A stretch of DNA of 64,000 nt from Sphingomonas sp. Leaf407 (lineage in GTDB: Bacteria; Pseudomonadota; Alphaproteobacteria; Sphingomonadales; Sphingomonadaceae): positions 372,001 through 436,000 of the forward strand of contig NZ_LMQO01000002.1 in NCBI RefSeq assembly GCF_001425385.1. Reading direction: 5' to 3'. Position 1 is the stretch's first letter. Each line of letters opens with the position of its first letter. This document shows positions 1-12,000 of this stretch, piece by piece. The notes under the pieces are model-generated. The model did no database searches and was not told the DNA's origin. It saw only the letters and a list, made by a program, of their open reading frames with translations. The translations under genes and the position numbers were made by a program.

Positions 1-762
1 CGCGATCGAGATGATGAGGGCGGGCAACTGCGTGGCGATGCCGTCGCCGATGGTCAGCAGCGTGAAATGCTGGAGCGCTTCGGACCATGGCATGTCCATC
101 TGCGTCACGCCGACGATCCAGCCGGCAATGATGTTGATGAGCAGGATGATGATCCCGGCGATCGCGTCGCCCTTCACGAACTTGCTGGCGCCGTCCATCG
201 CGCCATAGAAAGAGGCTTCCTTCTCCAGCCCCTTGCGCCGCGCCACCGCCTCGTCGCGGTCGATCAGGCCCATGTTGAGGTCGGCGTCGATGCTCATCTG
301 TTGCCCCGGCATCGAATCGAGCGTGAAGCGCGCGGCGACTTCGGACACGCGCTGCGCGCCGCTGGTGACGACGACGTACTGGACGACGACGAGGATCGAG
401 AAGACGACCAGCCCAATGACGAAATTGCCACGCACCGCGAATGCGCCGATCGATCCGATCACCTCCCCCGCGTCGCCGCCGGTCAGGATCAGCCGCGTCG
501 CCGCGACGTTGAGCGACAGGCGATACAGCGTCGCGACCAGCAGCAGCGAGGGGAAGGTGGAGAATTCCACCGGCTTGGCGACGTAGAAGGTCAGCAGCAT
601 GATCGTCAGCCCCAGCCCGAAATTGGCGATGATCGCCAGATCGAGCAGCGCGGGCGGGATCGGCGCGAACAGGATGACGAGGATGCCGATCGTCGCGACG
701 ACGAGGGTCAGGTCCTTGTTGCCCTTGGGCAGCGTGGGCAACGCCGGAGTGGCGGTGGGCAT
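1..762 (-). CDS. flhA: FlhA-like export gate protein, first copy (partial)
   Basis: These are the first 254 residues of an FlhA/FHIPEP family protein; the gene runs off the left edge, so the cytoplasmic ring domain is not seen. FlhA forms the export gate of the flagellar type III machine in the inner membrane. Hydrophobic segments lie near residues 18-58, 112-134 and 205-225. The family signature RFTLDSMPGQQMSIDAD sits at about 145-161, followed by the conserved YGAMDGASKFVKGD stretch. The ATG at 762 lies 5 bases after the flhB stop, so the two are co-transcribed in the order fliQ-fliR-flhB-flhA. A second full-length flhA lies at 60933-63023. The two share the signature but differ throughout, so this is a paralogue and not a recent copy. 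It could serve a second flagellum or a related secretion system; the visible half does not decide. Confidence 0.93.
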   Translation of the reverse strand, partial: MPTATPALPTLPKGNKDLTLVVATIGILVILFAPIPPALLDLAIIANFGLGLTIMLLTFYVAKPVEFSTFPSLLLVATLYRLSLNVAATRLILTGGDAGEVIGSIGAFAVRGNFVIGLVVFSILVVVQYVVVTSGAQRVSEVAARFTLDSMPGQQMSIDADLNMGLIDRDEAVARRKGLEKEASFYGAMDGASKFVKGDAIAGIIILLINIIAGWIVGVTQMDMPWSEALQHFTLLTIGDGIATQLPALIISIA

Positions 763-767
763 GGGGG

Positions 768-1817
768 TCAGGTCCGTTGTAGCGCGATATAGAGGGCGGC
801 GACGGCTTCGAACCGGTCGGGCGGGATGGTCGCGCCGATCGCGCAGTCGCGGAACAGCGCGCGGGCGAGCGGCGGATCGGGAAAGATGCGCAACCCCCGC
901 CACCCCGCTTCCTCGCGCAGCCGCAGCGCATAGGCGTTGCGGCCCTTGGCGCTGACCTGCGGTGCGATCATGCCGGCGGGATCATAGCGTAGCGCGACCG
1001 CGAAATGCTCGGGGTTCACGACCAGCAGGTCGGCCCCGACCAGCGTGCCCTTGCCCGCTTGGGTCATTTCGCGGTGCAGTTGCTTGCGGCGTTGCTTGAT
1101 GCGGGGTTCGCCCTCGCGTTCGCGCGATTCGCGCGTCACGTCGCGGCGGCTCATCCGCATCTGCTTGGTGAACTCCCGGCGGACGAGCAACTGGTCGAGG
1201 ATCGCGAAGCCGACCCCGACCAGCAGGAAGAAAAAGACCAGTCGCAGCCCGGCCGCGCGCAGCAACCCGGCGATCCGTTCGCCGTCCCCCGCCGCCTCGG
1301 CCTGCGTTGCGACCGCGCCACGCACCACCAGCCAGGTGACGGTGGCATAGGCGGCGAACTTGGCGATGCTCTTCAGCGTCTCTTTCAACAGGCGGAGCGA
1401 AAACAGCCGTTTCAGACCCTTTGCCGGGTTCAGCCGCGACCAGTCGGGTTTGAGCGGATGGAGCGTGAACAGGAACCCGCGCAACTGGATCAGTTCGAGC
1501 AGCACGACGATCGCGACCAGCGTGCCGCCGAGCAGCATCAGCGGCGACAGGATCGTGCCATAGAGCTGGCCGAGCAGTCCGGCCGCCCCGGTGGGTTCGT
1601 CGGCGATCGCGAACCCGCTCGACAAGGCGGTCCGCATCGCCTGCGCCAGCGTCGCGATCAGCGCAGGGCCGGCGATGAGGACGAAAGCGGCGAGCGTGAC
1701 CAGCGTCGCGAGATAGCCCAGCTCGATGCTGCGCGCGACCTGTCCCTTCTCGCGCGCCTTTTGCAGTTTGAACGGGGTGGGCGCCTCGCTGCGATTCTGT
1801 TCGGACCCCTCGGCCAT
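768..1817 (-). CDS. flhB: FlhB-like export gate and substrate-switch protein, first copy
   Basis: A 349-residue FlhB family protein, the inner-membrane gate component that switches export from rod-hook to filament substrates. It opens with the typical soluble start (EAPTPFKLQKAREKGQ at 11-26). Four hydrophobic segments follow, then a basic linker and the cytoplasmic domain. The self-cleavage motif reads NPEH at residues 268-271, where most flagellar FlhB proteins, including the second copy in this window, have NPTH. Asn-Pro and His are kept, so cleavage is expected. The start overlaps the fliR stop by one base (TGATG) and the stop is 5 bases before flhA. The C-terminal tail ends soon after the folded domain and lacks the Pro-rich extension of the other copy. 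Confidence 0.93.
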   Translation of the reverse strand: MAEGSEQNRSEAPTPFKLQKAREKGQVARSIELGYLATLVTLAAFVLIAGPALIATLAQAMRTALSSGFAIADEPTGAAGLLGQLYGTILSPLMLLGGTLVAIVVLLELIQLRGFLFTLHPLKPDWSRLNPAKGLKRLFSLRLLKETLKSIAKFAAYATVTWLVVRGAVATQAEAAGDGERIAGLLRAAGLRLVFFFLLVGVGFAILDQLLVRREFTKQMRMSRRDVTRESREREGEPRIKQRRKQLHREMTQAGKGTLVGADLLVVNPEHFAVALRYDPAGMIAPQVSAKGRNAYALRLREEAGWRGLRIFPDPPLARALFRDCAIGATIPPDRFEAVAALYIALQRT

Positions 1818-2572
1818 CAGGCGATCGCCGCCATCGTGTCGAGCGCATAGGCGATCAGCGTCGCGAACAGCGATCCCGACAAGGCCAGCGCGATCGGCAG
1901 CATGATGAGGGTCGCCAGCGTCTTGACCTGAAAGCCGAGCAGCAGGACGTTCATCTGTGGCAGGGTGCGCGACATCAGCGCGATGGCGAGGTCGAGCAGG
2001 AACAGCACCAGCAACACCAGCCCCGCCAGCCCGAAGGCGAGCAGGAACACCGCCGAGACATAGCCGATCAGCACGTCGCTGCGCGCCATGTCGAACGCGC
2101 TGCCGAGCGGCGCGCGTTCGAGCGACGCCGCCCAGATCGCCAGCAGCCGCGCCGGGCCATCGGTGGCGAAGAATACCGCCCCCCCGGCATAGGCGAGGAC
2201 GGTGCCGATCAGCGGCAACTGGCTGCGCAGCGACGGATCGACCAGCACGGCAAGGCCATAGCCCGCCTGTATATCGATCGTCCGTCCGGCCACGAGTAGT
2301 GCTGCAAACGCCAGTTGCAGCGCAAGCGCCAGCGCGATGCCGAGCAGCAGTTCGCCCGCCGCCACTGCCGGAAGCGCGGCTTGCCAGCCGGGCGCGCGCC
2401 ACGTTGCCTGCGGGTTGCCCGCGACCAGCCATGTCGCGAGCGCCACGGCCAGCAGCACGCGCACGATCGCGGGAATACGGATCAGCGTGAACGGCTGGGC
2501 AAAGGCGAGCGTCGGCGCGATGCGCAGCGACACCAGCAGCGTCGCCACCGCCTGAAGCACGAAGCCGTTCAT
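1817..2572 (-). CDS. fliR: FliR-like export gate protein, first copy
   Basis: A 251-residue very hydrophobic protein of the FliR/SpaR family, part of the FliP-FliQ-FliR core that forms the export channel in the inner membrane. Six or so membrane segments are spread along the whole chain. The conserved central region (GRTIDIQAGYGLAVLVDPS, about residues 115-133) matches the family's plug region. The ATG at 2572 overlaps the fliQ stop by four bases (ATGA). The second FliR at 45442-46215 is of similar length but clearly different in sequence. No fliP is seen next to this copy; it must lie beyond the left edge, elsewhere in the genome, or be shared with the main cluster. Confidence 0.9.
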   Translation of the reverse strand: MNGFVLQAVATLLVSLRIAPTLAFAQPFTLIRIPAIVRVLLAVALATWLVAGNPQATWRAPGWQAALPAVAAGELLLGIALALALQLAFAALLVAGRTIDIQAGYGLAVLVDPSLRSQLPLIGTVLAYAGGAVFFATDGPARLLAIWAASLERAPLGSAFDMARSDVLIGYVSAVFLLAFGLAGLVLLVLFLLDLAIALMSRTLPQMNVLLLGFQVKTLATLIMLPIALALSGSLFATLIAYALDTMAAIA

Positions 2573-2838
2573 CCGACCAGTGCCGGAATGGCGAGATAGA
2601 GGCCGCGCGCGAAATCGGTCACGCGGGTCATCATCCACGGACCGAGCACGATGACGAGCCCCGCCGCGACCAGCAGCTTGGGCACGTAGCTGAGCGTCGC
2701 TTCCTGAATCTGCGTCGCGACCTGAAACACGCTGATGACGAGCCCGATCGCGAGGGTGGCGAGCAGGATGGGCGCGGTGACGATCAGTCCCTGCCACAGC
2801 ATGTCGTCCAGCAGATTGAGCGCCCGGTCGGCTTCCAT
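2569..2838 (-). CDS. fliQ: FliQ-like export gate protein, first copy
   Basis: An 89-residue protein with two membrane segments (about 14-38 and 50-75), the normal length and layout of FliQ. The first segment continues into the family's conserved polar stretch (QVATQIQEATLSYVPKL). The start at 2838 (MEADRALNLL) was preferred over longer in-frame starts because it gives the family length. It is the first gene of a four-gene minus-strand operon fliQ-fliR-flhB-flhA. The operon is divergent from the giant RHS gene, with 170 bases between the two starts. The paralogue at 46577-46846 has exactly the same length. Confidence 0.9.
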   Translation of the reverse strand: MEADRALNLLDDMLWQGLIVTAPILLATLAIGLVISVFQVATQIQEATLSYVPKLLVAAGLVIVLGPWMMTRVTDFARGLYLAIPALVG

Positions 2839-3008
2839 CCCAGTCCCCGTCATTCCCGTCGGCGGCCATAGGCGCAGGCGGGAGGCGGGGCATTGCCAAC
2901 TGCCACCATTTTCGATCGAACGGCCGCTAAACTTCTCCGCTTTGCCCGCGACTGGGGAATGGCGACACCGGCATGGGAGCGGTGTCGACTTGGGCGGGGA
3001 CAAGGGCG
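2839..3008. promoter_or_regulatory. Divergent intergenic region, export gate operon / RHS gene
   Basis: This 170-base gap must hold the promoters of both the leftward fliQ-fliR-flhB-flhA operon and the rightward RHS gene. On the minus strand a TGGCA followed by ATGC resembles a sigma-54 site, but the spacing between the two conserved doublets is one base too long. I do not claim it. No clear sigma-28 or sigma-70 site was recognised on either strand. Confidence 0.35.
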
Positions 3009-6000
3009 ATGGTTGCGATCTTTACCGGGGCGGGCACGGGTTTCGAGCGCGGTTCGGGCAATGTGCTGGGGGCGGGCGGCACCGCCGGCAATGCCGGCAC
3101 GGGGCGGAATGGCGAGCAGGTGATGCTCAACGCCGCCAACGGCAATCTGGTGGTCAGCCAGCGCGACGAATTCCTCGTCGGGCGCGGTCCCGACGCGGCG
3201 ATCCTACGCACCTACAACAGCCATGGCGACTGGGTCGACGACAACAGCGACAACTGGCGGATGAGCAACCAGCGCCGGATCCATACGCTGACCGGTAGCG
3301 TGAACACCGCCGGCAGCACGGTGAAGCGCACCGGTGCCGACGGGTCGGTCACGACCTTCACATGGAGCACCGCCGAGAGCGCCTATGTCTCGACCGAGGG
3401 GAGCGGGGCATTCGACCAGATCCGCTTCGATCAGCAGTGGCGCTGGACCGATGGCGATACCCGGATCGTCGAAACCTATGCCGGTCCCGACAACCAGATC
3501 AGCGAGATCGCCGATCCCAGCGGCAACAGGATCACCTTCTCCTATTCTGGCCTCAAGCTGACGCGGACTAGGACCGAGGATGGCGGGACGATCGATTACG
3601 AGTGGTCGGGCAACAACATCGTCAAGATCACGACCGGCTACCGCGACGTGGCGACCGGCCTGACTGCCTCCGCCGTACGCACCCGTTATGGATATGATTC
3701 GCTCAACCGGTTGCAGACGGTCGAGGTCGATCTCAGCCCCGACGATAAGCTGACCGGCGACGGCAATACCTATGTCACGACCTATGCCTATCACGGCAAC
3801 ACCCGCAATCTGGCGGCGATCACCCAGTCGGACGGATTGTGGACCGCGTTCGATTACGACGCGGCGAGCCGGGTCAACCGCATTACCCAGGCGGTAACGG
3901 GCACGACCAACCGCGTCACGACGATCGCCTATGACAGCGGCGCGACGACCGTTACCGATCCCGCCGGACAGGCGACCAAGTTCGAATATAACGCTGACGG
4001 ATCGCTCCGCACGCTGATCGCGCCGCCGGCCAGCGCCGGCGAGGCGCAGCAGATCACGCGGTTCAGCTATACCGCGAGCGGCGACGTCGCGAGCGTCACC
4101 GATCCGGCGGGGCGCACCACGCGCCACGTCTATGACACGCGCGGTAATGCGGTCGCCACGCTGGAACCCGATGGCGGCGTGGTCGTGCGGACGTTCAACG
4201 CCGACAATCAGGTGCTGACCGAAGCGCGCGACGCCAATCGGGTGCCCAATGCCGCCGTCTCCTTCTCGTCGGAGGGATGGTATTATCCTTATGATCCGCA
4301 CAAGATCGCCAACGGTCCGATCCAGACCGGCAACTGGCAGAACAAGAACTTCATCCGCGGGCATTACAAGGCCACCGCGGCGGGACAGGTCATCTCGATC
4401 GGATCGAGCAACTTTGCGGTCCAAGGGGGCGAGCGGCTGTTCGTCGGCACCGGCCTGGAGGCATGGACGCCGATCAGCAGCCAGACGCTGAAGGTATGGT
4501 GGTCGGACAGCAGCGGCGCCGTGATCGGTGGGACCGACATCGCCTCGGTCAACGGACCGCAGTATTACGATACCAAGGTTTCGGCGTTCATCGACGTACC
4601 GGCCAACGCCGTGAAGGGGCGTATCGAACTCTATGGCTGGTCGGCCGGTGCCGGCGACGGGCATATGCTGCTCGTCGAGCCGACCGTCGTCCGCGTTCCG
4701 GTCGGGACGACCCAGGCACCGGCGTTCGGCGCCTATGCCGCCGACAGCGGTCCTTCGGTCAACCGCTACGTCTATGATTCGGCCAAGCGGCTGGCCTACG
4801 TCATCGACGGCGAGGGCGGCGTCACCGAGCATGTCTACAACGGCTTCGGTCAGGTCGGATGGACCGCGACCATGACCAACAAGTGGGTCGACAACGGATG
4901 GTTCGGGCCGACCGGTACGCCGAGCCTGACCGACATGCAGAACTGGATGAACGCGCAGGATCGGAGCGGCGCGATGGTCGTCGCCTATACCTATGATGCG
5001 CAGGGCAATCTGAACTCGGAAGTCCGGTACGGCACGACCGGATCGAACGGCTACGGTAGCGGCGCGGACGGCTACAGCTACACCACTTTCCAGTACGATC
5101 GCGCCGGCCAGTTGATCGGCCGGGTGAACGGGCGCGGCTGGCTTCAGGAGGCGCAGGAAGGACGGCTGGGACGCTTTTTGCAGGAAGCGGGCATCCGCAC
5201 CGGCGGGCAGACGCTGAGCAAGCGCTACACGCTCAACCCGGCAAGCGCACGGACCGCGATAGATGCCGATCTCATCAAGCTCGACAGTTGGGACGGCGAG
5301 CAGATGACGGTGTATCTGAACGGCACGGCCGCCTTCTCGTTCGTGCCGGAAACGGCTTTGGGAACCGGCGTCGATGCATTGTCGGGGCAGTTATCGGTCG
5401 GCGGCGTGACTGGCACCTGGTCGATCACTTCGCCCGGGCAGGATCTGCATGTCGCCGGTGCGGGGAACTTCAGCGATCGGGTCTATCGTCTGCATCTTGA
5501 CCTGCGCGGAGCCGGGGCGGCGATCACGCTGGGCCTCGGCGCGACGCTCGATCAGGAGCGGGCGGATGAATCCTTCGGTATCGACAATATCGTCGTCACG
5601 CAGGACGGAGCGTTCGACGATTTCGAGAACGGGTCGCCCGCCGGTTGGACGCTGAACGGATCGCCCGCGCCGATCCTGCCGGTGCAGCGCGGGCAAAGCT
5701 CGGGAATGAGCGCGTCGCTGGGACTGATCGGCGGCAGCGGCGGGGCGGAAGCGCTGTCCAAGACCTATGGCCTGAACGCCGGACAGCCCAAGGCGAATGT
5801 CGATTTCGACTTCACCAAGACCGATAGTTGGGACGGTGAGAAGCTGTCGGTATTCCTCAACGGCACGCGGATGTTCGATTTCGTGCCCCGCGCCTATTGG
5901 GGGCCGGGTGCCAACATGGCGAACGGCAGCTTTGATGTCGGCGGCCTGCGCGGCACCTATCGCATCACGCCGCTGGGCGAGGAGCGTTTCGTCACCACCG

Positions 6001-9000
6001 CGCCCGACTGGGAGGAACTGAGCTACCACGTCCAGATCGAGGTCGAGGGGACCGGCGGTTCGTTGCGGGTCGGCTTCGGCGCGACGCTCGACGAGGCGGT
6101 GTCGAACGAAGCCTATACGATCGACAGCGTCCGCGTGGGCCAGCCCGCGCAGGTCGACACCTTCACCGGCGACAGCCTGTCAGGCTGGGGTTCGCCCAGC
6201 GGTGCGCCGATCCTGGTCGGCAGCGGGGCGGGCGATCCGACCGTCCTGCCGGCGCAGGAAAGCTTCGTGTACGACGGTCTGGGGCGGTTGATCGCCTCGA
6301 CCGACGCGAGCGGGGCGACGACGCGGATCGTGTTCGACGATCGCAATTCGCGCACGATCATGGCGGTGGCGACCGGGCTGACCACCGTGTCGACCTACAA
6401 CCGTGCCGGCGAACTGATCGCCAGCAACCGGTCGGGCAGCTTCATGACGAGCGGCGCCGAGACGTTCGTGTACGACACGCTCGGCCGCCCGCGCATGCGC
6501 GTCGATGCGTCGGGCAACGCCAGCTACTGGCTGTACGATGCCGCCGGCCGCAAGGTCGCCGACATCGGCCACGGCGGGCAGATGACCGAATACCGCTACA
6601 ATATCGCCGGGCAACTGACCGCGACGATCCAGCATGCCTTCACGGTCGGTGCCAATCACCTGAATACGCTGGCGAGCGGTGCCGCGATCGACGTCGGCAC
6701 GCTGCGGCCGGATCATCATAGCCAGGATGTCATCGTCTGGAATGTCTATGACTCCACCGGTCGGTTGACCGGACGGGTCGACGGGGCCGGCACGGTCGTC
6801 GAATATGGTTATGCCGCCAACCAGCAGATCGCGTGGACCCGCGCGTATCGCAACCGGCTGAGCGTGGATACGGTCTGGCCGTTTCGCAACAATCCTCCGA
6901 CCGGTTTGGTCCGGCCGCCGGTCAGTGCCACCGATTCGGTTTCGCGCAACTTCTATAACCGGGCGGGGCGGCTGATCGGCGCGCTCGACGGCGAGGGGTA
7001 TCTGACCCGGTACGAATATGATGCCGCCGGGCGCAAGACGCGCGAATTGCGTCCGTCGAAGGTGACGGCGGCCAACCTGCGCCAGTCGGGAAGCTATGCC
7101 GAACTGGCGGCGAGCGTCGGCCCCGATGGCCTCGATCACGACGAACGCTACATCTACGACAATCAGGGACTGCTCCGCTTCAGGACGGATGGCGCGGGCC
7201 GGCTCACCGAATATCGCTACGACAGCGGCCAGAGCGTTACTTCGCCCAGCGGTCCGGTCCAGACCATCGTGTACGAACGGTCGGTCGGTGCGCTGAACGC
7301 CTATGATTTCGTGACGGTGCGCGATGCGATCGCGCAGCAGGGTCTAGGCACCTTGCCGGGCAATCGGACGAGCCATGCCGTGTACGATCGTGCCGGACGG
7401 CTCGCCTATACCATCGATGCCGACGGCACCGTTGCCGGCATCGGCTATGACGCGGCCGGACAGCAGGTGCGATCGACGGTGTATGCACAGCGTCGCCCGA
7501 CCGGATCGTTACCGTCCAAGGCCGAGATGGACCAGTGGGCGCGCGGCAATGCCAATGGCGGCGACCGGACCGTCCGCACGTTGCGCAATGCGGCGGGGCA
7601 GGTGCGCTTCACCGTCGATGGCGAAGGCTATGTCACCGGCAATGATTATGACGCCGATGGCCGCGTGCTGCGCACGATGCGCTGGGATACGCAGGTATCG
7701 ATCGATGACGCCGCAACCGTCGCCACCCTTGCCGCGACGCTCGGCAATCCGGCCACGGCGAACCACTTCGTCTATGACGCGCTCGGCCGGCTGGTCGAGC
7801 AGGCCGATGGCGAAGGCAACCGCACCCGCCGCTTCTATGGCGCGACCGGCGTGCTGCAATATGAGATCACGCCCTTCGCGTCGGCCGGTCAGGTCACGAC
7901 ATGGTATGATTACGACGGTGCCGGTCGCGTGCGGCAACGGATCGATGCCGCCGGCAGTAGCGATGCGGCGACGACGCAGTTCGAATATGACGGTCTGGGC
8001 AATCTGACCGCCGAAACCGACCCGCTCGGCCGGACGACCCGCCACGAATATGACCGCGCCGGGCGGCGCACCGCGACGGTCGATGCGCTGAACGGGCGAA
8101 GCGTCTTCGAATATGACGCCTTCGACAATGTCGTCCGCGCGACCGATGCGCGGGGCAATGCGACGCTGCGCTATTACGACAAGCTCGACCGGGTCGTCGC
8201 GGTACGCGACGCCGAGAATTACGTCACCGAAACCAGCTACACCGCCTTTGGCGAAATCGCGCAGGTCACGCGCCGCGCCAGCCGGGCGACCAACGCCGCC
8301 TCGCCGGCCGATCGGCCGACCGTCGCCAGCGACGCGCGCGATGCGACGACCCGCTTCCGCTACGACAAGCGCGGGCAGGTGATCGTCACCACCGATGCCG
8401 AGGGTTTTTCCGAACATCGCTGGTACGACGGTTTCGGCAATGTCGTGCAAGTGCAGAACAAGGTCGGCGGTATCGTCCGGCGTTCCTATGACCGTCGCGG
8501 ACTGATGGTCGGGGAAACGACGGCGCATGGATCGAGCGCCCCGGACGGGACGCGCCATGCCGCCGATGTGTCGATCGCCGAACTGGATGTAGCGTTCTAT
8601 CGCACGACCTATCCCGATCTGGCGGGCGTGGACGACAATGGTCTTCGCGCGCACTGGACGAACCACGGCTGGAAGGAAGGACGCCGCCCCAACGCCTTCT
8701 TCGATCCGGCCTATTATCTCAGCACCTATTCCGACGTCGCCGCCGCACAGATCGACCCGCTGAAGCACTATCGCGAATACGGCATGGCGTACGAAGCGCG
8801 GCGCGGTGCCGCCGCTGCCTCCACCATGCCGCTCCAGTCGACCGGTGGCACGGTAAGCTGGCTGCAATATGACGCCCGCGGCAATCTGACCCGGCGGATC
8901 GAGGCGGCGGGACTTCCCGAGCAGCGCTTCACCACCCTCGTCTACGACAAGGCCGATCGCCTGATCGAGACGCGCGGCGATACGTTCAGCACGGTCGATC

Positions 9001-12000
9001 CGACCACCTATCATTTCCAGCCGGCGACGGCACCGGTCGAGCGCACGATCTATGACCGACGCGGCAATGCGATCGAACGGATCGACGCGCGCGGCGGGCG
9101 TACGCTGGCGTGGTACGACGCGCTGAACCGCAAGATCGCCGAGGCGAACCCGGTCGGCACGCTGTCGACCTGGACCTACGACAAGATGGGCAACGTCATG
9201 TCGGCCAAGGTGTATGAAAAGCCGATCGCGCTGCCCGCCGATGCGCGCGGGGTGCCGCCGACACCGGTATCGGGATCGGACGTGCGCGAGACGCGGTTCG
9301 AATACGACCCGCTGAACCGGCTGCAATGGCAGGAAATGGTCGGGGTCCGTTGGGGCGCGGGTGGTCCGGGGGCGTATCAGACGGCCATCGGCAATCTCCG
9401 CACGACCTATGTGTACGACGCGAACGGCAACGTCCTGTCGTCGACCGACGGCGCGGGGATCACGCTCCATTCGACTTATGACCGGGCGAACCGCAAGCTC
9501 CGCCAGGCCGATGGCGAGCGGTTCGTCACCGAATGGCAATATGATGCGGAATCGAACGTGGTGCAGGAGCGGCGCTATGCCACTGCCGCCACGCAGGTCG
9601 CGCCGGGCGTCATCACCCCCGCCGCCCAGTCGGGCGACGACCGGGTCACCAGCTTCATCTATGACCGCAACGGCCGGCGTACGAAGGAAACGCGCCACGG
9701 CGTCGTCGCCTATGCGACCAATGGCAATGGTGGCATCGTCGAGGTGAGCGCGCGCGACCAGAGCATCCGCTACGACTATACCGCGCTGGGACAGGTCTAT
9801 GCCAAGACCGAGGCGACCGGCGAGGAAACCCGCTACGCCCATGATATGTCGGGGCGGCTGCGGTATGAATCGCGCGCGGCCTATGCCGACGCCACGGGGC
9901 AGACGGTCAATCCGGCGGTAAGCTATTTCTACGACGCGGTCGGCAATCTCGTGCGGACCGAGCAGCACGGCAGCGCGGGCATCAGCGCCCGCGTCACGAC
10001 CTATGCCTATGGTCCCGGATCGCTGCTGTCATCGATGACCGATGCGGCGGGGGCCACCACCAGCTATTACTACAACGTCGCGGGCGACCTGCTGCGGCAA
10101 GCCTATACCCGGACGACGATCGACGCTGCGGGCAGCAGCGACAAGGCCGAGGGCATTTTCTACACCCGCGACATCCTCGGCCGCGTGACCAGCGAGGCCA
10201 AGGGGAGCTGGGACGGAACGCAATGGGCGCGCGGCGATACCGTCCGCTCGCGCTACAACGGCTTTGGCGAGGTTGCGGCACGCGGCGTCGGTACGGCGGC
10301 AAGCACCAAGTTTCAGGAAAGCTTCCGCTACGATGGCGCCGGGCGACTGGCGGCGAGCAACACCGGCGACGGCGTCTGGCGTTACTATGTCTATGACGCT
10401 GCCGGACGTCAGACGCTGACGATCGCCAATCTGACGCGCGAGGACCTGCTCGACAAGACGCAGGACCAGGCGATGGAGGTCGCGCGGGGCGGCAGCAGCA
10501 CGATCGGCGCGCAGAACGTCGGCGGGCTGCACCTGACGTTCCAGTTCCACGACGCGCGTGGCCTGTTGCTCGGAAGCAGCGAGCCCTTCGCCCAGACCGG
10601 GGGGGCAACGAGCGGGCGGTCACGTTCGCTCGGCTATACCGCGTTTGGCGAGGTCGCGTTCGAAACCGACTTCCTCGGCAACCGGACCGACTACGGCTAC
10701 AATACGATGGGTCGCGTCGCGACCGTGCGGCGGGCGCAGGTCGAAGCGTACGGCGAAGACGGAACGATGGCGCTGGTGCGCCCGCAGGAACGCAACTTCC
10801 ACGACCGCTCGGGCCGGCTGATCGGCAGCGAGGATGCGCTGGGCCGATGGCAGAGCCGCGAATTGCTGGCGGGGACCGGCTATGCCGGCAGCGAGGCGAT
10901 CGCGACGCGGACATGGGCGAACGGCCCCGGCCGGGGCGTGCTCGTCCAGCGTTACGACGGGTTCGGCGACCTGCGCAAAAGCATCGACGAACTGAACAAC
11001 GAAACCGCCATGGACTATGACGCCATGGGCCGGCTCACCGCCGTCTATCGTCCGGGCAACATACGCGAATATTACCGCTACGACCAGCTTGGCCAGCGCA
11101 TCAAGCACTGGAACGTCGGCTATGGCGAGGACAAGGCCGCCCTTACCCAGTATGATATGCAGGGGCGCACGATCTGGACCCGCGCGATTGGCGGGGCGGG
11201 GGCCGATACCGTTTCCACGACGCGGGCATGGGCGGACTCGATCGGCCTCAGCCATTTCGCGCAGCAAGGCGGATGGGCGGAGACGGCGACCTACGCCAAC
11301 GGCAAGACGACCATCACCCGGACCGACCGCTTCGATCGCACGCTCGAGACGGTCGACATGGGCGGGGGGGCGAACTTGTATGGCTATGACTATGGTGGCC
11401 GGCTCACGAGTGAACTCCGCAAGGCGAGTTCCAGCGGGGCGGTGCTGCGCGAAACCATCTACGAAACGCTCAACACCGGCGTCGTCAGCCGCGTGCTTCG
11501 CCAAGAGGTTAACATCTACGGCGACCGGTCGGACTCGATGGAGACGACGGCCGGCTACGACCTGAACGGTCGCAAGACCAGTGAGAAATCGTGGCGGTGG
11601 GAAGCGGGAACGAAGATCCAGACGCAGAACGCGACCTCGGCCTATGATGCGCTGGGACGCCGGACGAGCTGGATCGAGGCCGGCAGCGGCCGTGATGCTC
11701 CGGCGGCATCGATAACGCATCGCTACGACGCGGTCGGCAACATCCGCAGCACGAAAACGGCGTCGAAGGGGCTCAACGATCAGGGAAATGAATATGCGAG
11801 CTTCGAAACGAACGAGTGGTTCCGCTACGATCATCGTAACCGGGTAGTTCACAGCAGCAAACGCAATCCCGACGGCACGACGATCCAGGGGAAAAGCGTC
11901 GACACGCTGTACAACGACGCCGGGCAACGGGTGACGGCAACCTATGCGATCTGGTTGCCGGCGACGGTCAACAATCCATGGGATTATGATGATCGTCAGT

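Noticed and set aside
1..2838. Non-flagellar injectisome genes
   Set aside because: FlhA carries the flagellar-type FHIPEP signature and no secretin, needle or translocon gene is seen; the window cannot exclude it fully, but flagellar type is simpler.
2880..2920. Sigma-54 site in front of the first fliQ
   Set aside because: TGGCA and ATGC are present, but the GG-GC gap is 11 bases, not 10.
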